From Panicum virgatum (Eukaryota > Streptophyta > Magnoliopsida > Poales > Poaceae): a stretch of 64,000 nucleotides of DNA. Location of the stretch: positions 49,492,930 through 49,556,929 of the forward strand of contig NC_053148.1 of assembly GCF_016808335.1 (NCBI RefSeq), read 5' to 3'. A model generated the notes under the pieces. It was not told where the DNA came from. It saw only the letters and a list, made by a program, of their open reading frames with translations, and ran no database searches. Within the stretch, counting starts at the first letter, position 1, and each line of letters opens with the position of its first letter. This document shows positions 9,751 to 20,136 of the stretch, one piece after another. Made by a program: the position numbers and the translations under genes.

Positions 9751-12374
9751 CGGTACATCTCCTCCAACATCATGAGCTGCTCCGGCGTCAGGCACCAGCG
9801 CGTCGACCCTGCCACCATTGGCTGCTACGGCTGGTGCTACTGCGATGCCATGTTGTCGTCTACCTATAGCCAACTCCTATACTTGGCTCTCTACATACTA
9901 TACTAGGAATCTTGCTGCTCTTCTAGGGTTTTATTTCGTCTTTAAATATCTTTAACCTATGGCATTTTTATGTTTCCAGCAGTGCTTCATTGTTGGTTAC
10001 TGCAGCTGGGCCGGCCGCTACTGTCACTGCTGCTTCACCTTTCGGCGCTGGTAATTTAACCATCGATAGATCTATATTGTTCCATGCTTTTGCTCTTAGG
10101 TTCCAGCACTATTTTTTTTGCAGATCTAATATCTAGTTGTTTACTCCATACTACATTGTGCCCTCCTGTACCCGCAGATTTATCTGTTGCGATTATTAGT
10201 ATTCCAGCTCTGCTATCAGTTCTTCGATTCCATGTGTACAGCTACTCTTAACAAAGTGTGGTAGATTAATGCATTTCTTAAATCGGTTGTTTACTTAAAT
10301 AGTACTGCTTAGTTCAGCTGTGACTGCGATTATTGCTTCCGATTGTTGTTTTAATTTGGGCAGCTGGAATAGTGGAATGTAAAGTGCCCTCCTTTTACTT
10401 TGGTTACCATAAACTGAATTATCCTTATTGAACTTATGGTGCTTCCGTTTTGTCATATTTCTTCTTATTTTAGTTTGGCGACTACATAAAAAAGTGCCTT
10501 TCCTATTACTTTGCTTACCGTGAAGATGAATTAGTCTCTTCTTTTGCTTTCATTTCTGCACGGATTGCTACGGGTCATGGGGGTATAATAAGAACCTATC
10601 TAGGTTTCTTATGTAGAGGTGTCACGTTGCTCTGAATCTAAAGTTCCGGTATCAGAGGTTGCAGAGGAGGGATCAGTCTTGCAAAAATGTTCTGAAGTGA
10701 TCATCTTTTGTCAATTTTATTGACGGAACATGCCACAACATATCTACATTTAGAACCATCTATTTTTCTCTTGCCCAAATTTTATGGATCTTAGTTCTAT
10801 GCTGCAGCTCTTGTGCTGCAAGTACAATGTAACATCCTTTAAACCCACTGCAGCCCTGTAGACCTGTGCTATTTTCCTAGAAAGTAGAAACTGTCAAGGT
10901 AATGAACTTTTTGTTTCACCTAAGACATAGCTCCTGATAGTAGCTAATTTTAGAACCACCTATTTCTCTCTTCCCCAGATCTTATCGATCTTAGTTCTAT
11001 GGTACAAGTTTTATGCTAGTACTGTTGTAATCTTCTTTAAACCCACTGCGACATTATAGACATGTGCTTTTTTCCTAGAAACTGATAAGATAATAAACTA
11101 TTCGTTTTACCTAAGACATACCTTCTGATACTAGCTATGCTACTGTTTAAGTTCTTTGATTGTACCTGTAGTATCTTTGTGGCTTATTTATTCACTTTGT
11201 GTCTTGCCACCCTTTTTTCACATGGAGGATATTCGTACAAATTATTTACTTAGCAATAAGTCTTCTCGAATTGCTGATCTCTTCCAGAACAACTACCACC
11301 TGTTTGGTATGTTACTACTTCTACCTCAACCTATTCTTAATTTACCTTTCACTATATGTTTCCCTAAGCAGTAGCGGACAGACATTGTAAATTAAAGATG
11401 CCTACTGGGGTTGCTTAATGTTCTAGATTGCAGATTAATTCATGCATAAACAGCATTTACAGACCGAGGTCATTACAATTAATTTTAATGTGATCGTTAA
11501 TGTCATGGTGTTTGTCCTGGCGTTTAATTTGATTTACTGATGAAATTTGTTTACTTAATACTTGGCAGGGCATATTGAAATTGATGTTAGGTTTACTGCA
11601 CATATACACTTTAGCTAAAAAAAGGTGCCCTCTGGTTCAGCTTCTGTCTTCCCGGAACAAGAACACAAGGGTCTTCGCCCTTTAGTTTTTTTTAATTTGA
11701 GATCACTGGCTTAAGACGGAAGCATAATTTTTTGTCAATCGAGTGAATTCTAAAGCATCACAAATAAACGAGCAGACCTTGGGTGAGTCTCATTTCAATC
11801 ATGCCTTGCTTGCTTTAGAGCTTCAGGCTGTAGCCTCATGCATCTCAGAGATGAATTGTTTTATGTTTATTTAGAATTTTGAGATTCAGCAAGAGCCACG
11901 GTACCTATTGGTTCCGCTTGACCAAATTATGAAAGGGACGATGTGAGTTCATGCTACATGAAGCTAAATGTCAATATAGGATCCTTAACCCTTATAATTT
12001 TTTTTTGATATGCTCTTTGCTACTTTCTGCATGCTACATCATTGCCTATAGTTTAGAATTCAAATCAATGTAATCTGGATGCAAGTTATACATACTTTTT
12101 CTTGAATTCTTTCATACACGGAGACCATATCACTGCTTGGCAGTTGGTCCTTTTTTCTTTCATACTGAAGCTAACAGAATTATTAACCACTCACTTCCCA
12201 ATTTTTTTTGCTGGTATCATATTTTCATGTTATTTATGAGATTCCTATTACCTGACATGTTCTCCCAATAGGATAGCCAAAGAAGATTTGCCTGTTTAGC
12301 ATTAGATTATTTTGCATACTGCCTAAGTTAATTTTTTTTGTGTAAAACGATTGCAATACTACTTCTGACCATAT
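9751..12374. other. AT-rich intron-like stretch with one tandem duplication
   Basis: Long AT-rich DNA with T-runs and no long frame, similar in texture to plant introns or a long non-coding transcript. It contains the 200-bp tandem duplication at 10751-11140. Nothing else could be identified. Confidence 0.4.
10751..11140. repeat. Diverged tandem duplication, period 200 bp
   Basis: TAGAACCATCTATTTTTCTC at 10751 recurs as TAGAACCACCTATTTCTCTC at 10951. Further matched blocks follow at the same offset (ATCTTAGTTCTATG, TTTAAACCCACTGC, TTTTCCTAGAAA, ACCTAAGACATA). The copies differ by many substitutions, so the duplication is old. Confidence 0.85.
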
Positions 12375-12711
12375 ATCATATTATAAGGTAAGAATGCCAC
12401 AACTTCCGAGGTGGTCCTGCTACTACATGGAAAGATAACCAACACCAATTTGAAGCTATGCCATGGCTAAATGGTAAGGATTATACAAATACTAATTGTG
12501 TACATAGACAAAAAAGAAGCATACTTTCCCACTAACTCTTTCCTTACATATACCTCTCATCCTTGCAGGAACAACCCAGTCATCATATCAACATAACAGA
12601 GCAGCCTTCCACGGTTCCACCACAAATGGCACCGCTTCAAGTGCACCAACAATGGCTGCCACCCAGATGAATGCAGCTGTACAGAACACTGCTGACAAAA
12701 CCTTCGCATAA
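12375..12711 (+). other. Candidate pair of spliced exons, unassigned
   Basis: A frame ending at 12473 (…EAMPWLNG) is followed by a good donor (GTAAGG) and, at 12569, by a good acceptor (CATCCTTGCAG). The frame continues without interruption to TAA at 12709-12711. The joined piece is rich in Asn, Thr, Gln, Ala and His (for example STTNGTASSAPTMAATQMNA) and shows no domain I recognise. The matching splice phase argues for a real transcript, but upstream exons are uncertain. It could be part of a gene fragment captured by a transposon. Confidence 0.3.
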
Positions 12712-13722
12712 CTGTGTAACCAAACCATGGATGCAGAAACTGGAATTTATTTTCCCAACATAGATTCATCCTTTTCACCTTCATTTGAGGTAGCAGCTCC
12801 ATTCCTTGCCCCTTCTATCAATATTCTAGCTGCATTCACAATTGCATTCACAATTAAAGAGGTACGCAGAGATTTCGGCCGTATGATCACAACCCTACAC
12901 AACCGCACCTCTCATATGGCACCTATTTTCCAAACAATTGATAACCTACGTATCTGCCAAGCTCCCACCTATACCAATTCAACCTCAATTATTTTCTAGC
13001 CATCAAACTAACCAAGCAAGACCATTCAAAAAAAAGATGGAGCTGCTTCTGCAAAATATTTCATATAGACTTCTAGCCACCCTCATCTCACCAACACCAA
13101 TATGGACCATCGTACTTTGGATATGTGTGCCTAATTTAAGAGGTCCATTCACCTTAAGAGTCCAATACTCTTTTCTGCTGCAATTATTTATGCCATGCAT
13201 ATTATACAATGGATCATCTGCACCTACCTCCGTACCTTGGAAGCTGAAACCGATTTATCACTAATTGGAATTAAATTGCAATGGATTGCAGGTTAGAAGC
13301 AGCACAAGCATCCCAGGGACTTCACAATTACCACCGCCTGTTCCAGGAAACATGATATTCAGTAGCACTTCTGTATTAACATGTAATTATGTATTCTGTG
13401 TGAACAAATAATTGTGCTGCACCATATGCCTATTAACATTTCCAGCTGTCGCATTTATGCTATATTTATACGTGTTAATGATACACTACCTTAATCTAAT
13501 GAAGCCTAAGCACGCCAAGGCGCGCCCAAAGTACTCGTGTGATGTCCAAGCGGCGAAGCAAACGAGCAGGGCAGCCAGGGAGAGGGTTCATTCGCGATTG
13601 CTTGTGCGCGCGCGCACGCGGCTCAGACGTACGTCGAGCCGTTATGCTCATCAACCGGTACGCTAATAATAAGCTGCTTTAGCTTCTGGCCTGTTTATTT
13701 CCGCTTCTCTCAGCCATACTTA
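12712..13722. other. Intergenic, no feature seen
   Basis: Short open frames at 12727-12999 and 12938-13264 show no domain or splice partners. I see no terminal repeats. Confidence 0.4.
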
Positions 13723-13933
13723 GGGCTGTGTTTGGGACAGCGGTGGCGACGCTTAAACACGATAAGCGGAAAAAATCCCGCCGAACGCCTCGCGTCAGAC
13801 GCGCGTTTGTCCAACGCCTGCAACGCAAAACACGGATCTTTGAACTGCGCGGAGGAAAATCGGAGAAGCGAGCTCCGAGCTGCGTTCGCGTTTAAGCGAC
13901 GCGCTGCTGGTGCCCGCGGTCCCAAACATGGCC
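13723..13933. mobile_element. Tourist-like (PIF/Harbinger) MITE, 211 bp, TTA target duplication
   Basis: Ends GGGCTGTGTTTGGGACAGCG and, inverted, GGCCATGTTTGGGACCGCG are imperfect terminal inverted repeats. The element is flanked by TTA at 13720-13722 and TTA at 13934-13936, the usual 3-bp target of PIF/Harbinger elements. The interior is unusually GC-rich for a Tourist-type MITE. Confidence 0.8.
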
Positions 13934-14606
13934 TTAGATTATAAGTAAAGCGAAGATTTTCTCGTTTCACGTAGCTCAAATATCTGAAGCGACTTACCAC
14001 AGAAACAAAAATAAACGAGACGTTTGTTGGGATTATCGTTTATTTTTACTGATCATAAGTTGATTATAATCGAAAACAAACGGAGCCTCTACCTACCTAG
14101 TTAATGGCGTCAACATGTACGTGCACGAGAATTTTGTTGTTGGGGGTCAGCCGCGGTACGTAGTGAATCTTGCATCGACTAGCAGACCACCATTCGCAAT
14201 GTGGCGTGGTCCAATCAAAAAAGTTAAATGAATTATAATTCATGATCAAGGGAGTATACACGAGACGAGACAACTAACAATTTATTTCCTCAAATTAGTC
14301 TAAGTTTGACCAACTTTTTAGAGAGTAGTATTAATATCGAACTCATCAAATAAGTAAATTATGAAAATATACTTCATCATGAATCTAATCATTCTCATTT
14401 GACATTCCAAATGTCATTACTCTTGTCTATAAATTTGATCAAATTTGAAACAGTTTGACTTAGAACAAATCGAAATATCTTACATTTCAGAACGGAGGAG
14501 TACGCATTATTCCAATGTATGCATCGTCGAAGAGTTCGAGAGGAAATATTACTATTGGTTGTTGGCTTGACTGCTGAATTGACATACCCACGCGCGTGCG
14601 TGCGGA

Positions 14607-14789
14607 CAGGGTTCACCGTTTCGGTCGGAAAGACCGAAATTTCGGTATTTTTTCCCGTTTTCGCTACTCACCGGGAAGCGAATTTCGGTCCGGAAAGTGG
14701 GTGATTTCGGTTTCAAATTCAAAAATATGAAAGTCAAAATTTGGTAAAAAAACGAAATTCGGAACAGTAAAAACGAAATGGTGAACCTG
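14607..14789. mobile_element. hAT-type MITE, 183 bp, with TTTCGGT-word interior
   Basis: The left end CAGGGTTCACCGTTTCG pairs with the inverted right end CAGGTTCACCATTTCG. Flanking octamers CGTGCGGA (14599-14606) and CTTGCGGA (14790-14797) match at 7 of 8 positions, the hAT target length. The interior is built largely from ACCGAAAT/TTTCGGT words in both orientations and has no coding capacity. Confidence 0.85.
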
Positions 14790-14970
14790 CTTGCGGATAA
14801 ACTGGCCGGCCGGCTCTATGTTTTTTCCCATGCATGCATCATGCATGTGCTTCGGAATACTAGTACTCCTACGTAAAGCGCGTCGTCTGAATATTTTGTA
14901 GCACAAGTTACGTTTCAGATGCCAGAGCGATTGATGATGCGCTGCTGACCGGCCCATTCAAAACGTACTA

Positions 14971-15190
14971 CTACCTCTCTCTCCCAAAATATGAGTATTT
15001 ATTGACTTCTGCTGAACATGTTTGACAATTCGTCTTATTTAAAAAATTTATAAAAATATTATTTATATTGTTATGATATATTTTATCATTGTATATATTT
15101 GAAGTATATCTTAATTATTTTTATTTTTTCTCAATTTTTTTAATAAAACGAATGGTCAAACATGATCGCAAAAATCAACAAAATCATCGG
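14971..15190. mobile_element. Stowaway-like MITE fragment
   Basis: The left end, after TA, reads CTACCTCTCTCTCCCAAAATA. The interior (TTGACTTCTGCTGAACATG, ATTCGTCTTATTT) closely matches the intact Stowaway element at 61481. The right terminal repeat is not recognisable, so the copy is truncated or degraded. Confidence 0.6.
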
Positions 15191-15244
15191 ACCAACTCCC
15201 ATGCCGCGTACAATCATTATTGCTGCTTATCTTACTGACCAACT

Positions 15245-15579
15245 GCCTTGTTTGGTTTTATAGAATTCTAGAAATAGTAATACTTTAACTACTAATTACT
15301 ATATTAAATAAAGATAGTTTATAAAATTAATTTCATAATCCTGCTTTAGGAACCCTGACGAATCTAATAAAGCCTTTGACCGCGTGATTAGAAAATTGTT
15401 ATTTAGTATCATTATAGCTAATTATGAATTAATTACTGTTATTATATTCATCATGAAAAATTACACTCATCCCTGAAGAGATTTTGCAAATAGAATTTAT
15501 TTAGCTCTTCATGCGGATCTTAGAAGACGTATTCTAGAGTTCGTATTCTAGAGTTTCTAGAATGGAAACCAAACAAGGC
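15245..15579. mobile_element. MITE with GCCTTGTTTGGTTT terminal repeats
   Basis: Perfect 14-base terminal inverted repeats (GCCTTGTTTGGTTT and AAACCAAACAAGGC) bound 335 bp of AT-rich DNA. The interior shares words such as TTTGACCGCG and GATTAGA with the element at 43845. No exact target duplication is visible. Confidence 0.75.
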
Positions 15580-15971
15580 GAAAGGCAAATGTTGGTTCAT
15601 TAATAAGAAACATGGCAGAGCCAAATGATTACGAGGACATCATATCCGGGATTATCATCAGAGCATAATATCATGGTGATCGATCAGTATCCCTCCTCCA
15701 ATCGCCATCCACCACGTCGGTCACCGGTCGCTGCCACGTCGATCGGCCCCCTCCCGGCGGCGACTCCGAGCTGACCGACGTTGCTCGGAAGCAACAGCGA
15801 CGCGCTTTGACCTGCTGCTTGACCGGGGCCGGGGCGCTCGACGATCGATGATGCAACGCCAACGCACTCTCCGACGCCGTGCCGGACCGGCGCCGGCGGT
15901 CGCTCTCGTCTCGCCGCGGCCTGCACGGCGTGGCAACTCTGTAAATCCGCACGCCCGGCCGCAGTGTGCAC
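15580..15971. other. Short GC-rich interval, no gene recognised
   Basis: GC-rich DNA with several overlapping frames (for example 15671-15952 minus) that have no recognisable domain. It directly abuts the hAT element starting at 15972. Confidence 0.35.
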
Positions 15972-16854
15972 CAGGGGCGGGCCTGCTATTGATGCATGGG
16001 TATTCAATTGAATACCTAAAAATTTGTGAACAAAAAATATATATACATAGTATACAACATGTATATGTATAAAAAAATAGAAAATAAGAGTATGTCTAAA
16101 AGAATTCTTAAATCCTAGTCTCTAACTTTTTTACGTATTTTTATATCCTAGTCTCTAACTCTCTATATATCCTTACGTAGAGGGTCATCTTAAATATTAC
16201 TTCGTCATGTATATATTATAGTGTACCCACGGCAGTTTCCATATACCAGATATCCTATTGTTTGAACTTCGACATATTAGGAAACGTGACTCACGAGGTT
16301 GAAGGATGAAGGTCTAAGATCCGGTTTTAAAATGGCAAGTATTTGGGATAGGGTGTGGATTTTTATTTTCAGATCCGAGAACGGAGAAAGATGATTTAGG
16401 ATAGATGTTGCTACCTTGAGGGATTGGTTTTAGAGAACTTTTGGAGAGAGATTTTCCACTAAAAATACTAAATCTGTAATTAGAATAGTCTTTAGAGTGT
16501 ATTTTGGAGATGATCTAACATCACAAAATAGATTTTCCAATCTCATGTTGCCTCTTGGGCTCAAATGGCCTACTTCCCCTCCTCTAAGTCCAACCGCGAC
16601 TCCCAACTGGCACCGACTACAGGTCCCTAGTTCTCTATCCATCCCGATTCCAATTCTCCTTCCCGCTTAGCCGCGTTTTTTCCACTTCCGATTAACGGCA
16701 GCAAACTCTAACAGTACGGCAGGCGATGACTGCCGGCGATGAGATGCGAGCGGCCTGCGGCTTTGGAAACTGCGCAATGCACATTGGGGGCCAAAATTTT
16801 TTTTATCTTTTGAAAATGTTGAATATCCAAATTCTAAATCCTGGGCCACCCCTG
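15972..16854. mobile_element. Non-autonomous hAT element, 883 bp, near-perfect 8-bp target duplication
   Basis: The left end is CAGGGGCGGGCCTG and the inverted right end is CAGGGGTGGCCCAG, an imperfect terminal inverted repeat. Both ends then share GGTATTCAA / GGATATTCAA a little further in. Flanks GTGTGCAC (15964-15971) and CTGTGCAC (16855-16862) match at 7 of 8 positions. No transposase frame is present, so it would depend on an autonomous relative. Confidence 0.75.
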
Positions 16855-17154
16855 CTGTGCACGTTCCAACTTTCAAACAGTGCCGGGCGCCCGGCCTGTT
16901 CGGCTGGCTGGGCTGGCCAGCTCCAGCCGCTGGCGCTGATTCCTATTACGAGACGAATTACTGTAGCAACAAATATATATCAAATGGCAACAACTATTGC
17001 TCATACTATTATGCCTAAGCTTGTTGCAATATATATATTTTACTTCTTAAGGTCCCATGCTGGTGAGAGGGGAGGAAGGTGAGAGAGAAGAAAAATAATA
17101 TTTTTACTTCTTAAGGTTACCTTTATGCAACATTTCAGTTGCCTTCGTCCCCAT

Positions 17155-17386
17155 GGTCCCGTTCAGTTCGTGATTTTGGGATGAAAAATTATTATAGCAC
17201 AGTTTGTTGTTACTTAACAAATAATGTCCAATCATAAGCTAATTAAACTTGAAAGAGTCATCTCGTACTAATCAGTTAGACTGTATAATTAGTTATTTTT
17301 TCAACTATATTTAATACTCCATACATGTGTTCGAAAATTCGATATGACAGTTATTGTAGCAAACTTTTTGGAAAGTGAACGGGCCC
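17155..17386. mobile_element. MITE with GGTCCCGTTCA / GGGCCCGTTCA terminal repeats
   Basis: Left end GGTCCCGTTCAGTT and inverted right end GGGCCCGTTCACTT bound about 232 bp. The interior motifs (TAATCAGTTAGACTGT, AATTAGTTATTTTTTCAACT) recur in the elements at 8063, 19050 and 54373, so these are one diverse family. No clear target duplication. Confidence 0.7.
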
Positions 17387-17635
17387 TAAAAGTGGAGCTA
17401 TTTTGGATTAGAGTTGTACCCTTGGGCCTTCGCAATGATAATAGCTTGTGCTAACTACATAGTCTACTGATATGAAGGTGCAAGATAAATTTAAAACTAT
17501 TTTATACTATTAGACCTACACATTCCTTTTACATATTTTTGAGCTACATGAATAAGATTAATTATTTATTGTGTTGCTAGTGACTACTCTCTCCTATTTT
17601 TTTCTTACCCTATCACATCTAGTCTAGCTAGCTAA

Positions 17636-17974
17636 GGCCTTGTTTGGTTCCAGGGATTTTTTTAAGGCCCTGGAACTTTTTAGTATTTAGAAGTATTAAA
17701 TAAAGGTTAATTATAAAACTAACTGCAGAACTCTGGGACTAAATTGCGAGACGAATATAATGAGGTATATTATTCTATGATTAGCGGATAGTTACTGTAG
17801 CATCAATGTAACAAATTATGAATTAATTAGGCTCATTAGATTCGTCTCGCGAATTAGCACTCAGCTGTTAAAAAACATTTATAAACAGATTTTATTTAAT
17901 ATTATAAAAAAGTAAGATTTTTTTTTTAATGTGAATAGGGAGTTATAAAAAAAATTCTGGAACCAAACAAGACC
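17636..17974. mobile_element. Tourist-like MITE, 339 bp, TAA target duplication
   Basis: Terminal repeats GGCCTTGTTTGGTTCCAG and (inverted) GGTCTTGTTTGGTTCCAG are flanked by TAA at 17633-17635 and 17975-17977. The interior words GAGACGAAT, TTACTGTAGCATCA and TAGGCTCATTAGATTCGTCT are shared with the copy at 34111. Confidence 0.88.
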
Positions 17975-17977
17975 TAA

Positions 17978-18567
17978 ATAGATAACGCCTCAACGTGCAG
18001 ACGGTACGGTGGCTGTGAGACTGTGTTGTCGCGCTGAGGTGGCACGGTGCGAGACGCGACATGCCCGCGCCGCGAGCTGGATGAAAAAAAGGGCTGGTGG
18101 TCAAACACATGGTCTCGCACGCAATGCTTGACCGGATTAAATGAAACAAACACTTTGTTTGCTGGGTTGGAGTTGGATCTGGTGGCTGGAGTTGTGTGGG
18201 AGAAAAATACTATTGATTGGTTAGTGGCTGGAAGCTGATGCTGGAGTGGTGTGAGAGAAAAACACTATTGAGCTGAAAGCTGCTGGAGCTGATGAACATA
18301 GTGAAAAACGACACGATGGTCGATGGATTGGATAAAGTGCTTGGGGATTTCGTACGCGTGGTGCGTGCCAGGACAGTGTCTGGGTCAATTATTCCAGCTC
18401 ATCTCTTTACCTGTTTTCTTCGAGTGTTGAACTCATCTTTTATTTAATTCGTTTCCCGTCGGGCTAGCTTCTAGCAGCCAAGTACGGAGATGTTTAAGAT
18501 TTTCACACGGCTCGGTTTGAATTTAGAGTATTTCCCCGTTATAAATTATAAATTGTAGGTTGTTTTG
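17978..18567. other. Intergenic, no firm feature
   Basis: Contains a loosely repetitive patch at about 18140-18300 (GGAGTTGGATCTGGTGGCTGG and similar words) resembling decayed MITE sequence. No gene seen. Confidence 0.35.
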
Positions 18568-18925
18568 GTAAATCTAGATCTATAAAATTTTCTATGCATA
18601 TAAATAAAAACAATATATGCTATATAAATCACTTTCGTATGCAAACTATAAAAACTCTAATCTAAACTATTGGATTAACATCCAAGGGGCATAGGGGATG
18701 GGATAATTTTACAATCTGGACCCGTCCTTGGATTGGGTAATCACACTTTTACAAATCCCCCCTCCCACCCTCTTGCGCACCTCTCTTTAGATGTTGATCC
18801 GATGGCTCAGATTGAAGTTTCCATAATTTGCATACGAATGTGGTTTGCATAGTATACATTACCATAAATAAATACTATATTTAGATACATAATAAAAAAA
18901 TATGTATCTAAATTTATCGAAATCG
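18568..18925. repeat. Imperfect inverted repeat, arms of about 130 bp
   Basis: The left arm (about 18568-18690) contains CACTTTCGTATGCAAACTAT and GGATTAACATCCAA. The right arm (about 18785-18925), read inverted, contains CACATTCGTATGCAAATTAT and GGATCAACATCTAA in the same order. A GC-rich spacer of about 95 bp lies between them. It is a fold-back structure, probably a decayed foldback-type or MITE-like element. No target duplication was identified. Confidence 0.65.
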
Positions 18926-19049
18926 GCCAACAATTTGAAATGGAGAAATTACCGTGCCTAAAGCTGGCGAGTCGAAACAAAACGCCTTGTCCACATTGCA
19001 CGGATCAGATGTAGAATGTCATAATAATAACTAATAACGATGACCTAGA

Positions 19050-19280
19050 TGTGTTTAATTGGTGAAAAAGTTTGGTTTTTGGTACTGTAGCATATTTCGT
19101 TGTTATTTGACAAATAATATTTAATTATAAACTAATTAGGTTTAAAAGATTCAGCTCGTGCGAATCAGTTAGACTGTGTAATTAGTTATTTTTTAACTGC
19201 ATTTAATGCTCTATATATGTGTCCAAAGATTTGATGTGCCGAGTACTATGCAATTTTTTTTTGGAAAATAAACAGAGCCA
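19050..19280. mobile_element. MITE, relative of the 8063/17155/54373 family
   Basis: Begins TGTTTAATTGGTGAAAAAG and ends GGAAAATAAACAGAGCC. The interior has TTAAAAGATTCAGCTCGTGCG, AATCAGTTAGACTGTG and AATTAGTTATTTTTTAACTGC like its relatives. Terminal repeats are degraded. Confidence 0.6.
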
Positions 19281-20136
19281 AAGTTTCGTTGAAAAAAAAG
19301 AGAGAATAGCCCATGGGTCATGGGCGCAGTAGTGAACACCGCACGTCCGCACGTGTTGTTTTTGATTGACCGAAAAAAAAAACGCGGGTCAAAGTTTACG
19401 GTTGTGATTGGAGGAAGCCAAATCCAACTCCAGCAGACAGCAGTGCGGTGCTAACATTTTTTTAACCATGACTCCAGTCTGTCATTACAAAAGCCACAGT
19501 AAAAAGAATGCTCATCCTACGTGCTAGTAGTAAAAGTGGATTGAAGTTTGCTTGAACACTAGGAAAAAATTGTTTATAGCTTTGCACAGTAGTAAAAGGG
19601 AAACCACCTGACCGGGTAAAAAAGCTGGAGGTGAGAGTGTAGAAAGGGAAGGGGAAGGAGGAGGACAAGGGAAGGGGAAAGGAGAGGAGACCACCGGTGG
19701 AGGGAGGACGACGAGACGGGATGAGATGTTGAGGACGGCGACAAGCGAGGGACGGAACGAGTCAAAGGTTGCGTACGGCGACAAGACGAACAGGGAGATG
19801 AGACGGGACGGGACGGGAGGCCACACCACACACGCTACGCCACCGCCACGCCATCTGGCTGGCCATGGAACAAAAGCAAGCCGAGGAGAGGAGAGGAGAG
19901 GACCCGACCAACACCAACCCAACCCCAAACCCCAAACCCGAGCCAACCTCCATTCCACTACTCCTCTTCAGCGATTTCTTGCTCCGTTCCAATTTCAGTT
20001 GCGCCTTCAAACCTGCGACCCCACCAACTCCGCCTCGCCGGATACAGGACGACGACGAGGAAGCCGAGCAAGTTGCCCGCGCCCCTGGGGTATCTGTCCG
20101 ACTGACTGACTGCCCGGCAGCCGGGAGAGTTCGGCC
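19281..20136 (+). promoter_or_regulatory. Upstream flank of the PSI-like gene
   Basis: The 850 bases before the start codon at 20137 turn from AT-rich to GA/CA-rich (GGAGAGGAGAGGAGAGG near 19880, then CCAACCCCAAACC), typical of a plant 5' untranslated region. Frames open on either strand here show no domain. No discrete TATA box could be fixed. Confidence 0.35.

Noticed and set aside
14230..14505. Stowaway element with terminal repeats
   Set aside because: Right end looks like one (CGGAGGAGTAC) but no matching left terminus is visible.
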